From assembly GCA_964019165.1 (NCBI GenBank), contig OZ025282.1:4401131-4465130 (forward strand): a DNA stretch of 64,000 nt, read 5' to 3'. The first letter of the stretch is position 1, and the number at the start of each line of letters is the position of its first letter. This DNA comes from Mastigias papua. Its lineage: Eukaryota > Cnidaria > Scyphozoa > Rhizostomeae > Mastigiidae. The position numbers and the translations under genes were made by a program. Below are positions 30,701 to 44,794 of the stretch, one piece after another. Below the pieces are notes generated by a model. It saw only the letters and a program-made list of their open reading frames with translations. It had not been told where the DNA came from and did not search any database.

Positions 30701-33700
30701 TAGCCTTGGTATTTTGGTGAAAAATGACCAAATTTGAAATTGATTGATTTTGATTGCAGATTGAAAAGTGATGAAAATGAGGCATTTTTGGCCAAAAAGT
30801 AAGGCTATAGCCTTGGTATTTTGCTCAAAACTGACCAAATTTGAAATTGATTGATTTTGATTGCAGATTGAAATGTGATGAAAATGAGGCATTTTTGGCC
30901 AAAAAGTAAGGATATAGCCTTGGTATTTTGCTCAAAAATGACCAAATTTGAAATTGATTGATTTTGATTGCAGATTGAAAAGAGATGACAATGAGGCAGT
31001 TTTGGCCAAAAAGTAAGGCTATAGCCTTGGTATTTTGGTGAAAAATGACCAAATTTGAAATTGATTGATTTTGATTGCAGATTGAAAAGTGATGAAAATG
31101 AGGCAGTTTTGGCCGAAAAGTAAGGCTATAGCCTTGGTATTTTGCTCAAAAATGACCAAATTTGAAATTGATTGATTTTGATTGCAGATTGAAAAGTGAT
31201 GAAAATGAGGCATTTTTGGCCAAAAAGTAAGGCTATAGCCTTGGTATTTTGCTCAAAACTGACCAAATTTGAAATTGATTGATTTTGATTGCAGATTGAA
31301 AAGTGATGAAAATGAGGCATTTTTGCCCAATAAGTAAGGCTATAGCCTTGGTATTTTGCTCAAAAATGACCAAATTTGAAATTGATTGATTTTGATTGCA
31401 GATTGAAATGTGATGAAAATCAGGCATTTTTGGCCAAAAAGTAAGGCTATAGCCTTGGTATTTTGCTCAAAAATGACCAAATTTGAAATTGATTGATTTT
31501 GATTGCAGATTGAAATGTGATGAAAATGAGGCATTTTTGGCCAAAAAGTAAGGCTATAGCCTTGGTATTTTGCTCACAACTGACCAAATTTGAAATTGAT
31601 TGATTTTGATTGCAGATTGAAAAGTGATGAAAATGAGGCATTTTTGGCCAAAAAGTAAGGCTATAGCCTTGGTATTTTGCTCAAACATGACCAAATTTGA
31701 AATTGATTGATTTTCATTGCAGATTGAAAAGTGATGACAATGAGGCATTTTTGGCCAAAAAGTAAGGCTATAGCCTTGGTATTTTGCTCAAAAATGACCA
31801 AATTTGAAATTGATTGATTTTGATTGCAGATTGAAATGTGATGAAAATGAGGCATTTTTGGCCAAAAAGTAAGGCTATAGCCTTGGTATTTTGCTCAAAA
31901 CTGACCAAATTTGAAATTGATTGATTTTGATTGCAGATTGAAAAGTGATGAAAATGAGGCATTTTTGGCCAAAAAGTAAGGCTATAGCCTTGGTATTTTG
32001 GTGAAAAATGACCAAATTTGAAATTGATTGATTTTGATTGCAGATTGAAAAGTGATGAAAATGAGACATTTTTGGCCAAAAAGTAAGGCTATAGCCTTGG
32101 TATTTTGCTCAAAAATGACCAAATTTGAAATTGATTGATTTTGATTGCAGATTGAAATGTGATGAAAATCAGGCATTTTTGGCCAAAAAGTAAGGCTATA
32201 GCCTTGGTATTTTGCTCAAAAATGACCAAATTTGAAATTGATTGATTTTGATTGCAGATTGAAATGTGATGACAATGAGGCATTTTTGGCCAAAAAGTAA
32301 GGCTATAGCCATGGTATTTTGCTCAAAAATGACCAAATTTGAAATTGATTGATTTTGATTGCAGATTGAAAAGTGATGAAAATGAGGCAGTTTTGGTCGA
32401 AAAGTAAGGCTATAGCCTTGGTAGTTTGCTCAAAAATGACCAAATTTGAAATTGAGTGATTTTGATTGCAGATTGAAAAGAGATGACAATGAGGCAGTTT
32501 TGGCCAAAAAGTAAGGATATAGCCTTGGTATTTTGCTCAAAAATGACCAAATTTGAAATTGATTGATTTTGATTGCAAATTAAAACATTGATGAGATTGA
32601 GGCAGTTTTGGCCAGAAAGTAAGGCCATAGCCGTGGTATTTTGCTGAAAAATGACCAAATTTGAAATTGATTGATGTTGATTGCAGATTGAAATGTGATG
32701 ACAATGAGGCATTTTTGGCCAGAAAGTAAGGCTATAGCCATGGTATTTTGCTCAAAAATGACCAAATTTGAAATTGATTGATTTTGATTGCAGATTGAAA
32801 AGTGATGAAAATGAGGCAGTTTTGGTCGAAAAGTAAGGCTATAGCCTTGGTAGTTTGCTCAAAAATGACCAAATTTGAAATTGAGTGATTTTGATTGCAG
32901 ATTGAAAAGAGATGACAATGAGGCAGTTTTGGCCAAAAAGTAAGGCTATAGCCTTGGTATTTTGCTCAAAAATGACCAAATTTGAAATTGATTGATTTTG
33001 ATTGCAAATTAAAAAATTGATGAGATTGAGGCAGTTTTGGCCAGAAAGTAAGGCCATAGCCTTGGTATTTTGCTGAAAAATGACCAAATTTGAAATTGAT
33101 TGATGTTGATTGCAGATTGAAAAGTGATGACAATGAGGCATTTTTGGCCAAAAAGTAAGGCTATAGCCTTGGTATTTTGCTCAAAAATGACCAAATTTGA
33201 AATTGATTGATTTTGATTGCAGATTGAAAAGTGATGAATATGAGGCATTTTTGGCCAAAAAGTAAGGATACAGCCTTGGTATTTTGCTCAAAAATGACCA
33301 AATTTGAAATTGATTGATTTTGATTGCAGATTGAAAAATTGATGAGAATGAGGCAGTTTTGGCCAGAAAGTAAGGCTATAGCCTTCGTATTTTGCTCAAA
33401 AATGACCAAATTTGAAATTGATTGATTTTGATTGCAAATTAAAAAATTGATGAGAATGAGGCAGTTTTGGCCAGAAAGTAAGGCTATAGCCTTGGTATTT
33501 TGCTCAAAAATGACCAAATTTGAAATTGATTGATTTTGATTACAGATTGAAATGTGATGAAAATGAGGCATTTTTGGCCAAAAAGTAAGGCTATAGCCTT
33601 GGTATTTTGCTCAAACATCACCAAATTTGAAATTGATTGATTTTGATTGCAGATTGAAAAGTGATGAAAATGAGGCAGTTTTGGTCTAAAAGTAAGGCTA

Positions 33701-36700
33701 TAGCCTTGGTAGTTTGCTCAAAAATGACCAAATTTGAAATTGAGTGATTTTGATTGCAGATTGAAAAGAGATGACAATGAGGCAGTTTTGGCCAAAAAGT
33801 AAGGCTATAGCCTTGGTATTTTGCTCAAAAATGACCAAATTTGAAATTGATTGATTTTGATTGCAAATTAAAAAATTGATGAGATTGAGGCAGTTTTGGC
33901 CAGAAAGTAAGGCCATAGCCTTGGTATTTTGCTGAAAAATGACCAAATTTGAAATTGATTGATGTTGATTGCAGATTGAAAAGTGATGACAATGAGGCAT
34001 TTTTGGCCAAAAAGTAAGGCTATAGCCTTGGTATTTTGCTCAAAAATGACCAAATTCGAAATTGATTGATTTTGATTGCAGATTGAAAAGTGATGAAAAT
34101 GAGGCATTTTTGGCCAAAAAGTAAGGATATAGCCTTGGTATTTTGCTCAAAAATGACCAAATTTGAAATTGATTGATTTTGATTGCAGATTGAAAAGAGA
34201 TGACAATGAGGCAGTTTTGGCCAAGAAGTAAGGCTATAGCCTTGGTATTTTGCTCAAAAATGACCAAATTTGAAATTGATTGATTTTGATTGCAGATTGA
34301 AAAGTGATGAAAATGAGGCATTTTTGGCCAAAAAGTAAGGCTATAGCCTTCGTATTTTGCTCAAAAATGACCAAATTTGAAATTGATTGATTTTGATTGC
34401 AGATTGAAATGTGATGAAAATCAGGCATTTTTGGCCAAAAAGTAAGGCTATAGCCTTGGTATTTTGCTCAAAAATGACCAAATTTGAAATTGATTGATTT
34501 TGATTGCAGATTGAAATGTGATGACAATGAGGCATTTTTGGCCAAAAAGTAAGGCTATAGCCATGGTATTTTGCTCAAAAATGACCAAATTTGAAATTGA
34601 TTGATTTTGATTGCAGATTGAAAAGTGATGAAAATGAGGCAGTTTTGGTCGAAAAGTAAGGCTATAGCCTTGGTAGTTTGCTCAAAAATGACCAAATTTG
34701 AAATTGAGTGATTTTGATTGCAGATTGAAAAGAGATGACAATGAGGCAGTTTTGGCCAAAAAGTAAGGCTATAGCCTTGGTATTTTGCTCAAAAATGACC
34801 AAATTTGAAATTGATTGATTTTGATTGCAAATTAAAACATTGATGAGATTGAGGCAGTTTTGGCCAGAAAGTAGGGCCATAGCCTTGGTATTTTGCTGAA
34901 AAATGACCAAATTTGAAATTGATTGATGTTGATTGCAGATTGAAAAGTGATGACAATGAGGCATTTTTGGCCAAAAAGTAAGGCTATAGCCTTGGTATTT
35001 TGCTCAAAAATGACCAAATTTGAAATTGATTGATTTTGATTGCAGATTGAAAAGTGATGAATATGAGGCATTTTTGGCCAAAAAGTAAGGATATAGCCTT
35101 GGTATTTTGCTCAAAAATGACCAAATTTGAAATTGATTGATTTTGATTGCAGATTGAAAAATTGATGAGAATGAGGCAGTTTTGGCCAGAAAGTAAGGCT
35201 ATAGCCTTCGTATTTTGCTCAAAAATGACCAAATTTGAAATTGATTGATTTTGATTGCAAATTAAAAAATTGATGAGAATGAGGCAGTTTTGGCCAGAAA
35301 GTAAGGCTATAGCCTTGGTATTTTGCTCAAAAATGACCAAATTTGAAATTGATTGATTTTGATTACAGATTGAAATGTGATGAAAATGAGGCATTTTTGG
35401 CCAAAAAGTAAGGCTATAGCCTTGGTATTTTGCTCAAAAATCACCAAATTTGAAATTGATTGATTTTGATTGCAGATTGAAAAGTGATGAAAATGAGGCA
35501 GTTTTGGTCTAAAAGTAAGGCTATAGCCTTGGTAGTTTGCTCAAAAATGACCAAATTTGAAATTGAGTGATTTTGATTGCAGATTGAAAAGAGATGACAA
35601 TGAGGCAGTTTTGGCCAAAAAGTAAGGCTATAGCCTTGGTATTTTGCTCAAAAATGACCAAATTTGAAATTGATTGATTTTGATTGCAAATTAAAAAATT
35701 GATGAGATTGAGGCAGTTTTGGCCAGAAAGTAAGGCCATAGCCTTGGTATTTTGCTGAAAAATGACCAAATTTGAAATTGATTGATGTTGATTGCAGATT
35801 GAAAAGTGATGACAATGAGGCATTTTTGGCCAAAAAGTAAGGCTATAGCCTTGGTATTTTGCTCAAAAATGACCAAATTCGAAATTGATTGATTTTGATT
35901 GCAGATTGAAAAGTGATGAAAATGAGGCATTTTTGGCCAAAAAGTAAGGATATAGCCTTGGTATTTTGCTCAAAAATGACCAAATTTGAAATTGATTGAT
36001 TTTGATTGCAGATTGAAAAGAGATGACAATGAGGCAGTTTTGGCCAAGAAGTAAGGCTATAGCCTTGGTATTTTGCTGAAAAATGACCAAATTTGAAATT
36101 GATTGATTTTGATTGCAGATTGAAAAGTGATGAAAATGAGGCATTTTTGGCCAAAAAGTAAGGCTATAGCCTTCGTATTTTGCTCAAAAATGACCAAATT
36201 TGAAATTGATTGATTTTGATTGCAGATTGAAATGTGATGAAAATGAGGCATTTTTGGCCAAAAAGTAAGGCTATAGCCATGGTATTTTGCTCAAAAATGA
36301 CCAAATTTGAAATTGATTGATTTTGATTGCAGATTGAAATGTGATGAAAATGAGGCATTTTTGGCCAAAAAGTAAGGCTATAGCCTTGGTATTTTGCTCA
36401 AAAATGACCAAATTTGAAATTGATTGATTTTGATTGCAGATTGAAAAGTGATGACAATGAGGCAGTTTTGGTCGAAAAGTAAGGCTATAGCCTTGGTATT
36501 TTGCTCAAAAATGACCAAATTTGAAATTGATTGATTTTGATTGCAGATTGACAAGAGATGACAATGAGGCAGTTTTGGCCAAAAAGTAAGGCTATAGCCT
36601 TGGTATTTTGCTCAAAACTGACCAAATTTGAAATTGATTGATTTTGATTGCAGATTGAAAAGTGATGAAAATGAGGCATTTTTGGCCAAAAAGTAAGGAT

Positions 36701-38502
36701 ATAGCCTTGGTATTTTGCTCAAAAATGACCAAATTTGAAATTGATTGATTTTGATTGCAGATTGAAAAGAGATGACAATGAGGCAGTTTTGGCCAAAAAG
36801 TAAGGCTATAGCCTTGGTATTTTGCTCAAAAATGACCAAATTTGAAATTGATTGATTTTGATTGCAAATTAGAAAATTGATGACAATGAGGCAGTTTTGG
36901 CCAAAAAGTAAGGCTATAGCCTTGGTATTTTGCTCAAAAATGACCAAATTTGAAATTGATTGATTTTGATTGCAAATTAGAAAATTGATGAGAATGAGGC
37001 AGTTTTGGCCAGAAAGTAAGGCTATAGCCTTCGTATTTTGCTCAAAAATGACCAACTTTAAAATTGATTGATTTTGATTGCAAATTAAAAAATTGATGAG
37101 AATGAGGCAGTTTTGGCCAGAAAGTAAGGCTATAGCCTTGGTATTTTGCTCAAAAATGACCAAATTTGACATTGATTGATTTTGATTGCAGATTAAACAA
37201 TTGTTGAGAATGAGCATTTTTGGCCAAAAAGTAAGGCTATAGCCTTGGTATTTTGCTCAAAAATGACCAAATTTGAAATTGATTGATTTTGATTGCAGAT
37301 TGAAAAGTGATGAAAATGAGGCAGTTGTGGTCGAAAAGTAAGGCTATAGCCTTGGTATTTTGCTCAAAAATGACCAAATTTGAAATTGATTCATTTTGAT
37401 TGCAGATTGAAAAGAGATGACAATGAGGTAGTTTTGGCCAAAAAGTAAGGCTATAGCCTTGGTATTTTGCTCAAAAATGACCAAATTTGAAATTGATTGA
37501 TTTTGATTGCAAATTAAAAAATTGATGAGATTGAGGCAGTTTTGGCCAGAAAGTAAGGCCATAGCCTTGGTATTTTTCTGAAAAATGACCAAATTTGAAA
37601 TTGATTGATGTTGATTGCAGATTGAAAAGTGATGACAATCAGGCATTTTTGGCCAAAAAGTAAGGCTATAGCCTTGGTAGTTTGCTCAAAAATGACCAAA
37701 TTTGACATTGATTGATTTTGATTGCAGATTGAAAAGTGATGAAAATGAGGCATTTTTGGCCAAAAAGTAAAGATATAGCCTTGGTATTTTGCTCAAAAAT
37801 GACCAAATTTGAAATTGATTGATTTTGATTGCAGATTGAAAAGAGATGACAATGAGGCAGTTTTGGCCAAAAAGTAAGGCTATAGCCTTGGTATTTTGCT
37901 CACAACTGACCAAATTTGAAATTGATTGATTTTGATTGCAGATTGAAAAGTGATGAAAATGAGGCATTTTTGGCCAAAAAGTAAGGCTATAGCCTTGGTA
38001 TTTTGGTGAAAAATGACCAAATTTGAAATTGATTGATTTTGATTGCAGATTGAAAAGTGATGAAAATGAGGCATTTTTGGCCAAAAAGTAAGGCTATAGC
38101 CTTGGTATTTTGCTCAAAAATGACCAAATTTGAAATTGATTGATTTTGATTGCAGATTGAAATGTGATGAAAATGAGGCATTTTTGGCCAAAAAGTAAGG
38201 ATATAGCCTTGGTATTTTGCTCAAAAATGACCAAATTTGAAATTGATTGATTTTGATTGCAGATTGAAAAGAGATGGCAATGAGGCAGTTTTGGCCAAAA
38301 AGTAAGGCTATAGCCTTGGTATTTTGGTGAAAAATGACCAAATTTGAAATTGATTGATTTTGATTGCAGATTGAAAAGTGATGAAAATGAGGCAGTTTTG
38401 GCCGAAAAGTAAGGCTATAGCCTTGGTATTTTGCTCAAAAATGACCAAATTTGAAATTGATTGATTTTGATTGCAGATTGAAAAGTGATGAAAATGAGGC
38501 AT
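21795..38502. repeat. Segmental duplication inside the satellite (offsets 9435 and 7289 bp)
   Basis: Rare monomer variants recur at fixed distances. CCCAATAAGT (21891 and 31326) and TTTTCATTGCAG (about 22276 and 31711) are 9435 bp apart. ACCAACTTTAAAATTG (29762 and 37051) is 7289 bp apart. Thus 21.80-26.50 kb matches 31.23-35.93 kb, and 28.2-31.2 kb matches 35.5-38.5 kb. The change of offset, 2146 bp, equals one 966-bp plus one 1180-bp higher-order repeat, so the second copy lacks two such units or the first gained them. Confidence 0.85.
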
Positions 38503-41500
38503 TTTTGGCCAAAACGTAAGGATATAGCCTTGGTATTTTGCTCAAAAATGACCAAATTTGAAATTGATTGATTTTGATTGCAGATTGAAAAGAGATGACA
38601 ATGAGGCAGTTTTGGCCATAAAGTAAGGCTATAGCCTTGGTATTTTGCTCAAAAATGACCAAATTTGAAATTGATTGATTTTGATAGCAAATTAGAAAAT
38701 TGATGAGAATGAGGCAGTTTTGGCCAGAAAGTAAGGCTATAGCCTTCGTATTTTGCTCAAAAATGACCAACTTTGAAATTGATTGATTTTGATTGCAAAT
38801 TAAAAAATTGATGAGAATGAGGCAGTTTTGGCCAGAAAGTAAGGCTATAGCCTTGGTATTTTGCTCAAAAATGACCAAATTTGAAATTGATTGATTTTGA
38901 TTGCAGATTAAACAATTGTTGAGAATGAGCATTTTTGGCCAAAAAGTAAGGCTATAGCCTTGGTATTTTGCTCAAAAATGACCAAATTTGAAATTGATTG
39001 ATTTTGATTGCAGATTGAAAAGTGATGAAAATGAGGCAGTTGTGGTCGAAAAGTAAGGCTATAGCCTTGGTATTTTGCTCAAACATGACCAAATTTGAAA
39101 TTGATTCATTTTGATTGCAGATTGAAAAGAGATGACAATGAGGTAGTTTTGGCCAAAAAGTAAGACTATAGCCTTGGTATTTTGCTCAAACATGACCAAA
39201 TTTGAAATTGATTGATTTTGATTGCAAATTAAAAAATTGATGAGATTGAGGCAGTTTTGGCCAGAAAGTAAGGCCATAGCCTTGGTATTTTTCTGAAAAA
39301 TGACCAAATTTGAAATTGATTGATTTTGATTGCAGATTGAAAAGTGATGACAATGAGGCAGTTTTGGCCGAAAAGTAAGGCTATAGCCTTGGTATTTTGC
39401 TCAAAAATGACCAAATTTGAAATTGATTGATTTTGATTGCAAATTAGAAAATTGATGAGAATGAGGCAGTTTTGGCCAGAAAGTAAGGCTATAGCCTTCG
39501 TATTTTGCTCAAAAATGACCAACTTTGAAATTGATTGATTTTGATTGCAAATTAAAAAATTGATGAGAATGAGGCAGTTTTGGCCAGAAAGTAAGGCTAT
39601 AGCCTTGGTATTTTGCTCAAAAATGACCAAATTTGAAATTGATTCATTTTGATTGCAGATTAAACAATTGTTGAGAATGAGCATTTTTGGCCAAAAAGTA
39701 AGGCTATAGCCTTGGTATTTTGCTCAAAAATGACCAAATTTGAAATTGATTGATTTTGATTGCAGATTGAAAAGTGATGAAAATGAGGCAGTTGTGGTCG
39801 AAAAGTAAGGCTATAGCCTTGGTATTTTGCTCAAACATGACCAAATTCGAAATTGATTCATTTTGATTGCAGATTGAAAAGAGATGACAATGAGGTAGTT
39901 TTGGCCAAAAAGTAAGGCTATAGCCTTGGTATTTTGCTCAAAAATGACCAAATTTGAAATTGATTGATTTTGATTGCAAATTAAAAAATTGATGAGATTG
40001 AGGCAGTTTTGGCCAAAAAAGTAAGGTTATAGCCTTGGTATTTTGCTCAAAAATGACCAAATTTGAAATTGATTGATGTTGATTGCAGATTGAAAAGTGA
40101 TGACAATCAGGCATTTTTGGCCAAAAAGTAAGGCTATAGCCTTGGTATTTTGCTCAAAAATGACCAAATTTGAAATTGATTGATTTTGATTGCAGATTGA
40201 AAAGAGATGACAATGAGGCAGTTTTGGCCAAAAAGTAAGGCTATAGCCTTGGTATTTTGCTCACAACTAACCAAATTTGAAATTGATTGATTTTGATTGC
40301 AGATTGAAAAGTGATGAAAATGAGGCATTTTTGGCCAAAAAGTAAGGCTATAGCCTTGGTATTTTGGTGAAAAATGACCAAATTTGAAATTGATTGATTT
40401 TGATTGCAGATTGAAAAGTGATGAAAATGAGGCATTTTTGGCCAAAAAGTAAGGCTATAGCCTTGGTATTTTGCTCAAAAATGACCAAATTTGAAATTGA
40501 TTGATTTTGATTGCAGATTGAAATGTGATGAAAATGAGGCATTTTTGGCCAAAAAGTAAGGCTATAGCCTTGGTATTTTGCTCAAAAATGACCAAACTTC
40601 AAATTGATTGATTTTGATGGCAGATTGAAAAGTGATGAAAATGAGGCATGTTTGGCCGAAAAGTAAGGCTATAGCCTTGGTATTTTGCTCAAAAATGACC
40701 AAATTTGAAATTGATTGATTTTGATTGCAGATTGAAAAGTGATGAAAATGAGGCAGTTTTGGTCGAAAAGTAAGGCTATAGCCTTGGTATTTTGCTCAAA
40801 AATGACCAAATTTGAAATTGATTGATTTTGATTGCAGATTAAACAATTGATGAGAATGAGGCATTTTTGGCCAAAAAGTAAGGCTATAGCCTTGGTATTT
40901 TGCTCAAAAATGACCAAATTTGAAATTGTTTGATTTTGATTGCAGATTGAAAAGTGATGACAATTAGGGAGTTTTGGCCAAAAAGTAAGGCTATAGCCTT
41001 GGTATTCTCGTCAAAAATGACCAAATTTGAAATTGATTGATTTTGATTCCAGATTGAAAAGTGATGACAATTAGGCAGTTTTGGCCAAAAAGTAAGGCTA
41101 TAGCCTTGGTATTCTCGTCAAAAATGACCAAATTTGAAATTGATTGATTTTGATTGCAGATTGAAAAGTGATGACAATGAGGCAGTTTTGGCCAAAAAGT
41201 AAGGCTATAGCCTTGGTATTTTGCTCAAAAATGACCAAATTTGAGATTGATTGATTTTGATTGCAGATTGAAAAGAGATGACAATGAGGCAGTTTTGGCC
41301 GAAAAGTAAGGCTATAGCCTTGGTATTTTGCTCAAAAATGACCAAATTTGAAATTGATTGATTTTGATTGCAAATTAAAAAATTGATGAGATTGAGGCAG
41401 GTTTGGCCAGAAAGTAAGGCCATAGCCTTGGTATTTTGCTCAAAAATGACCAAATTTGAAATTGATTGATTTTGATTGCAGATTAAACAATTGATGAGAA

Positions 41501-42194
41501 TGAGCATTTTTGGCCAAAAAGTAAGGCTATAGCCTTGGTATTTTGCTCAAAAATGACCAAATTTGAAATTGTTTGATTTTGATTGCAGATTGAAAAGTGA
41601 TGACAATTAGGGAGTTTTGGCCAAAAAGTAAGGCTATAGCCTTGGCATTTTGCTCAAAAATGACCAAATTTGAAATTGATTGATTTTGATTGCAGATTGA
41701 AAAGTGATGAAAATGAGGCAGTTGTGGTCGAAAAGTAAGGCTATAGCCTTGGTATTTTGGTGAAAAATGACCAAATTTGAAATTGATTGATTTTGATTGC
41801 AGATTGAAAAGTGATGAAAATGAGGCATTTTTGGCCAAAAAGTAAGGCTATAGCCTTGGTATTTTGCTCAAAAATGACCAAATTTGAAATTGATTGATTT
41901 TGATTGCAGATTGAAATGTGATGAAAATGAGGCATTTTTGGCCAAAAAGTAAGGCTATAGCCTTGGTATTTTGCTCAAAAATGACCAAATTTGAAATTGA
42001 TTGATTTTGATTGCAGATTGAAATGTGATGAAAATGAGGCATTTTTGGCAAAAAAGTAAGGCTATAGCCTTGGTATTTTGCTCAAAAATGACCAAATTTG
42101 AAATTGATTGATTTTGATTGCAGATTGAAAAGTGATGAAAATGAGGCAGTTTTGGTCGAAAAGTAAGGCTATAGCCTTGGTATTTTGCTCAAAA

Positions 42195-42660
42195 ATGACC
42201 AAATTTGAAGGAAATTTGAAATTGATTGATTTTGATTGCAGATTGAAAAGTGATGAAAATGAGCCATTTGTTGCCAGTAAGTAAGGCTACAGCCTTGGTA
42301 GTTTGCTCAAAAATGACCAAATTTGAAATTGATTGATTTTGATTGCAGATTGAAAAGAGATGACAATGAGGCAGTTTTGGCCATAAAGTAAGGCTATAGC
42401 CTTGGTATTTTGCTCAAAAATGACCAAATTTGAAGGAAATTTGAAATTGATTGATTTTGATTGCAGATGGAAAAGTGATGAAAATGAGCCATTTTTGGCC
42501 AGAAAGTAAGGCTATAGCCTTGGTATTTTGCTCAAAAATGACCAAATTTGAAGGAAATTTGAAATTGATTGATTTTGATTGCAGATTGAAAAGTGATGAA
42601 AATGAGCCATTTGTTGCCAGTAAGTAAGGCTACAGCCTTGGTAGTTTGCTCAAAAATGAC
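42195..42660. repeat. Variant monomers with an internal 10-bp duplication
   Basis: Three monomers (near 42205, 42430 and 42550) read CAAATTTGAAGGAAATTTGAAATTG, with 10 extra bases. Two of them are followed by GAGCCATTTGTTGCCAGTAAG and GGCTACAGCC. The sharing shows that this local block was amplified after the variant arose. Confidence 0.85.
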
Positions 42661-44794
42661 CAAATTTGAAATTGATTGATTTTGATTGCAGATTGAAAAG
42701 AGATGACAATGAGGCAGTTTTGGCCATAAAGTAAGGCTATAGCCTTGGTATTTTGCTCAAAAATGACCAAATTTGAAATTGATTGATTTTGATTGCAAAT
42801 TAGAAAATTGATGAGAATGAGGCAGTTTTGGCCAGAAAGTAAGGCTATAGCCTTCGTATTTTGCTCAAAAATGACCAACTTTGAAATTGATTGATTTTGA
42901 TTGCAAATTAAAAAATTGATGAGAATGAGGCAGTTTTGGCCAAAAAGTAAGGCTATAGCCTTGGTATTTTGCTCAAAAATGACCAAATTTGAAATTGATT
43001 GATTTTGATTGCAGATTAAACAATTGTTGAGAATGAGCATTTTTGGCCAAAAAGTAAGGCTATAGCCTTGGTATTTTGCTCAAAAATGACCAAATTTGAA
43101 ATTGATTGATGTTGATTGCAGATTGAAAAGAGATGACAATGAGGCAGTTTTGGCCAAAAAGTAAGGCTATAGCCTTGGTATTTTGCTCAAAAATGACCAA
43201 ATTTGAAATTGATTGATTTTGATTGCAGATTGAAAAGTGATGAAAATGAGGCATTTTTGGCCAAAAAGTAAGGATATAGCCTTGGTATTTTGCTCAAAAA
43301 TGACCAAATTTGAAATTGATTGATTTTGATTGCAGATTGACAAGAGATGACAATGAGGCAGTTTTGGCCAAAAAGTAAGGCTATAGCCTTGGTATTTTGC
43401 TCAAAACTGACCAAATTTGAAATTGATTGATTTTGATTGCAGATTGAAAAGTGATGAAAATGAGGCATTTTTGGCCGAAAAGTAAGGCTATAGCCTTGGT
43501 ATTTTGCTCAAAAATGACCAAATTTGAAATTGATTGATTTTGATTGCAAATTAAAAAATTGATGAGATTGAGGCAGGTTTGGCCAGAAAGTAAGGCCATA
43601 GCCTTGGTATTTTTCTGAAAAATGACCAAATTTGAAATTGATTGATGTTGATTGCAGATTGAAAAGTGATGACAATCAGGCATTTTTGGCCAAAAAGTAA
43701 GGCTATAGCCTTGGTATTTTGCTCAAAAATGACCAAATTTGAAATTGATTGATTTTGATTGCAGATTGAAAAGTGATGAAAATGAGGCATTTTTGGCCAA
43801 AAAAGTAAAGATATAGCCTTGGTATTTTGCTCAAAAATGACCAAATTTGAAATTGATTGATTTTGATTGCAGATTGAAAAGAGATGACAATGAGGCAGTT
43901 TTGGCCAAAAAGTAAGGATATAGCCTTGGTATTTTGCTCAAAAATGACCAAATTTGAAATTGATTGATTTTGATTGCAGATTGAAAAGAGATGACAATGA
44001 GGCAGTTTTGGCCAAAAAGTAAGGCTATAGCCTTGGTATTTTGCTCAAAAATGACCAAATTTGAAATTGATTGATTTTGATTGCAGATTGAAAAGTGATG
44101 AAAATGAGGCAGTTTTGGTCGAAAAGTAAGGCTATAGCCTTGGTATTTTGCTCAAAAATGACCAAATTTGAAATTGATTGATTTTGATTGCAGATTAAAC
44201 AATTGATGAGAATGAGGCATTTTTGGCCAAAAAGTAAGGCTATAGCCTTGGTATTTTGCTCAAAAATGACCAAATTTGAAATTGTTTGATTTTGATTGCA
44301 GATTGAAAAGTGATGACAATTAGGGAGTTTTGGCCAAAAAGTAAGGCTATAGCCTTGGTATTTTCGTCAAAAATGACCAAATTTGAAATTGATTGATTTT
44401 GATTGCAGATTGAAAAGTGATGACAATGAGGCAGTTTTGGCCAAAAAGTAAGGCTATAGCCTTGGTATTTTGCTCAAAAATGACCAAATTTGAGATTGAT
44501 TGATTTTGATTGCAGATTGAAAAGAGATGACAATGAGGCAGTTTTGGCCGAAAAGTAAGGCTATAGCCTTGGTATTTTGCTCAACAATGACCAAATTTGA
44601 AATTGATTGATTTTGATTGCAGATTGAAAAGTGATGAAAATGAGGCATTTTTGGCCAAAAAGTAAGGATATAGCCTTGGTATTTTGCTCAAAAATGACCA
44701 AATTTGAAATTGATTGATGTTGATTGCAGATTGAAAAGAGATGACAATGAGGCAGTTTTGGCCAAAACGTAAGGCTATAGCCTTGGTATTTTGC

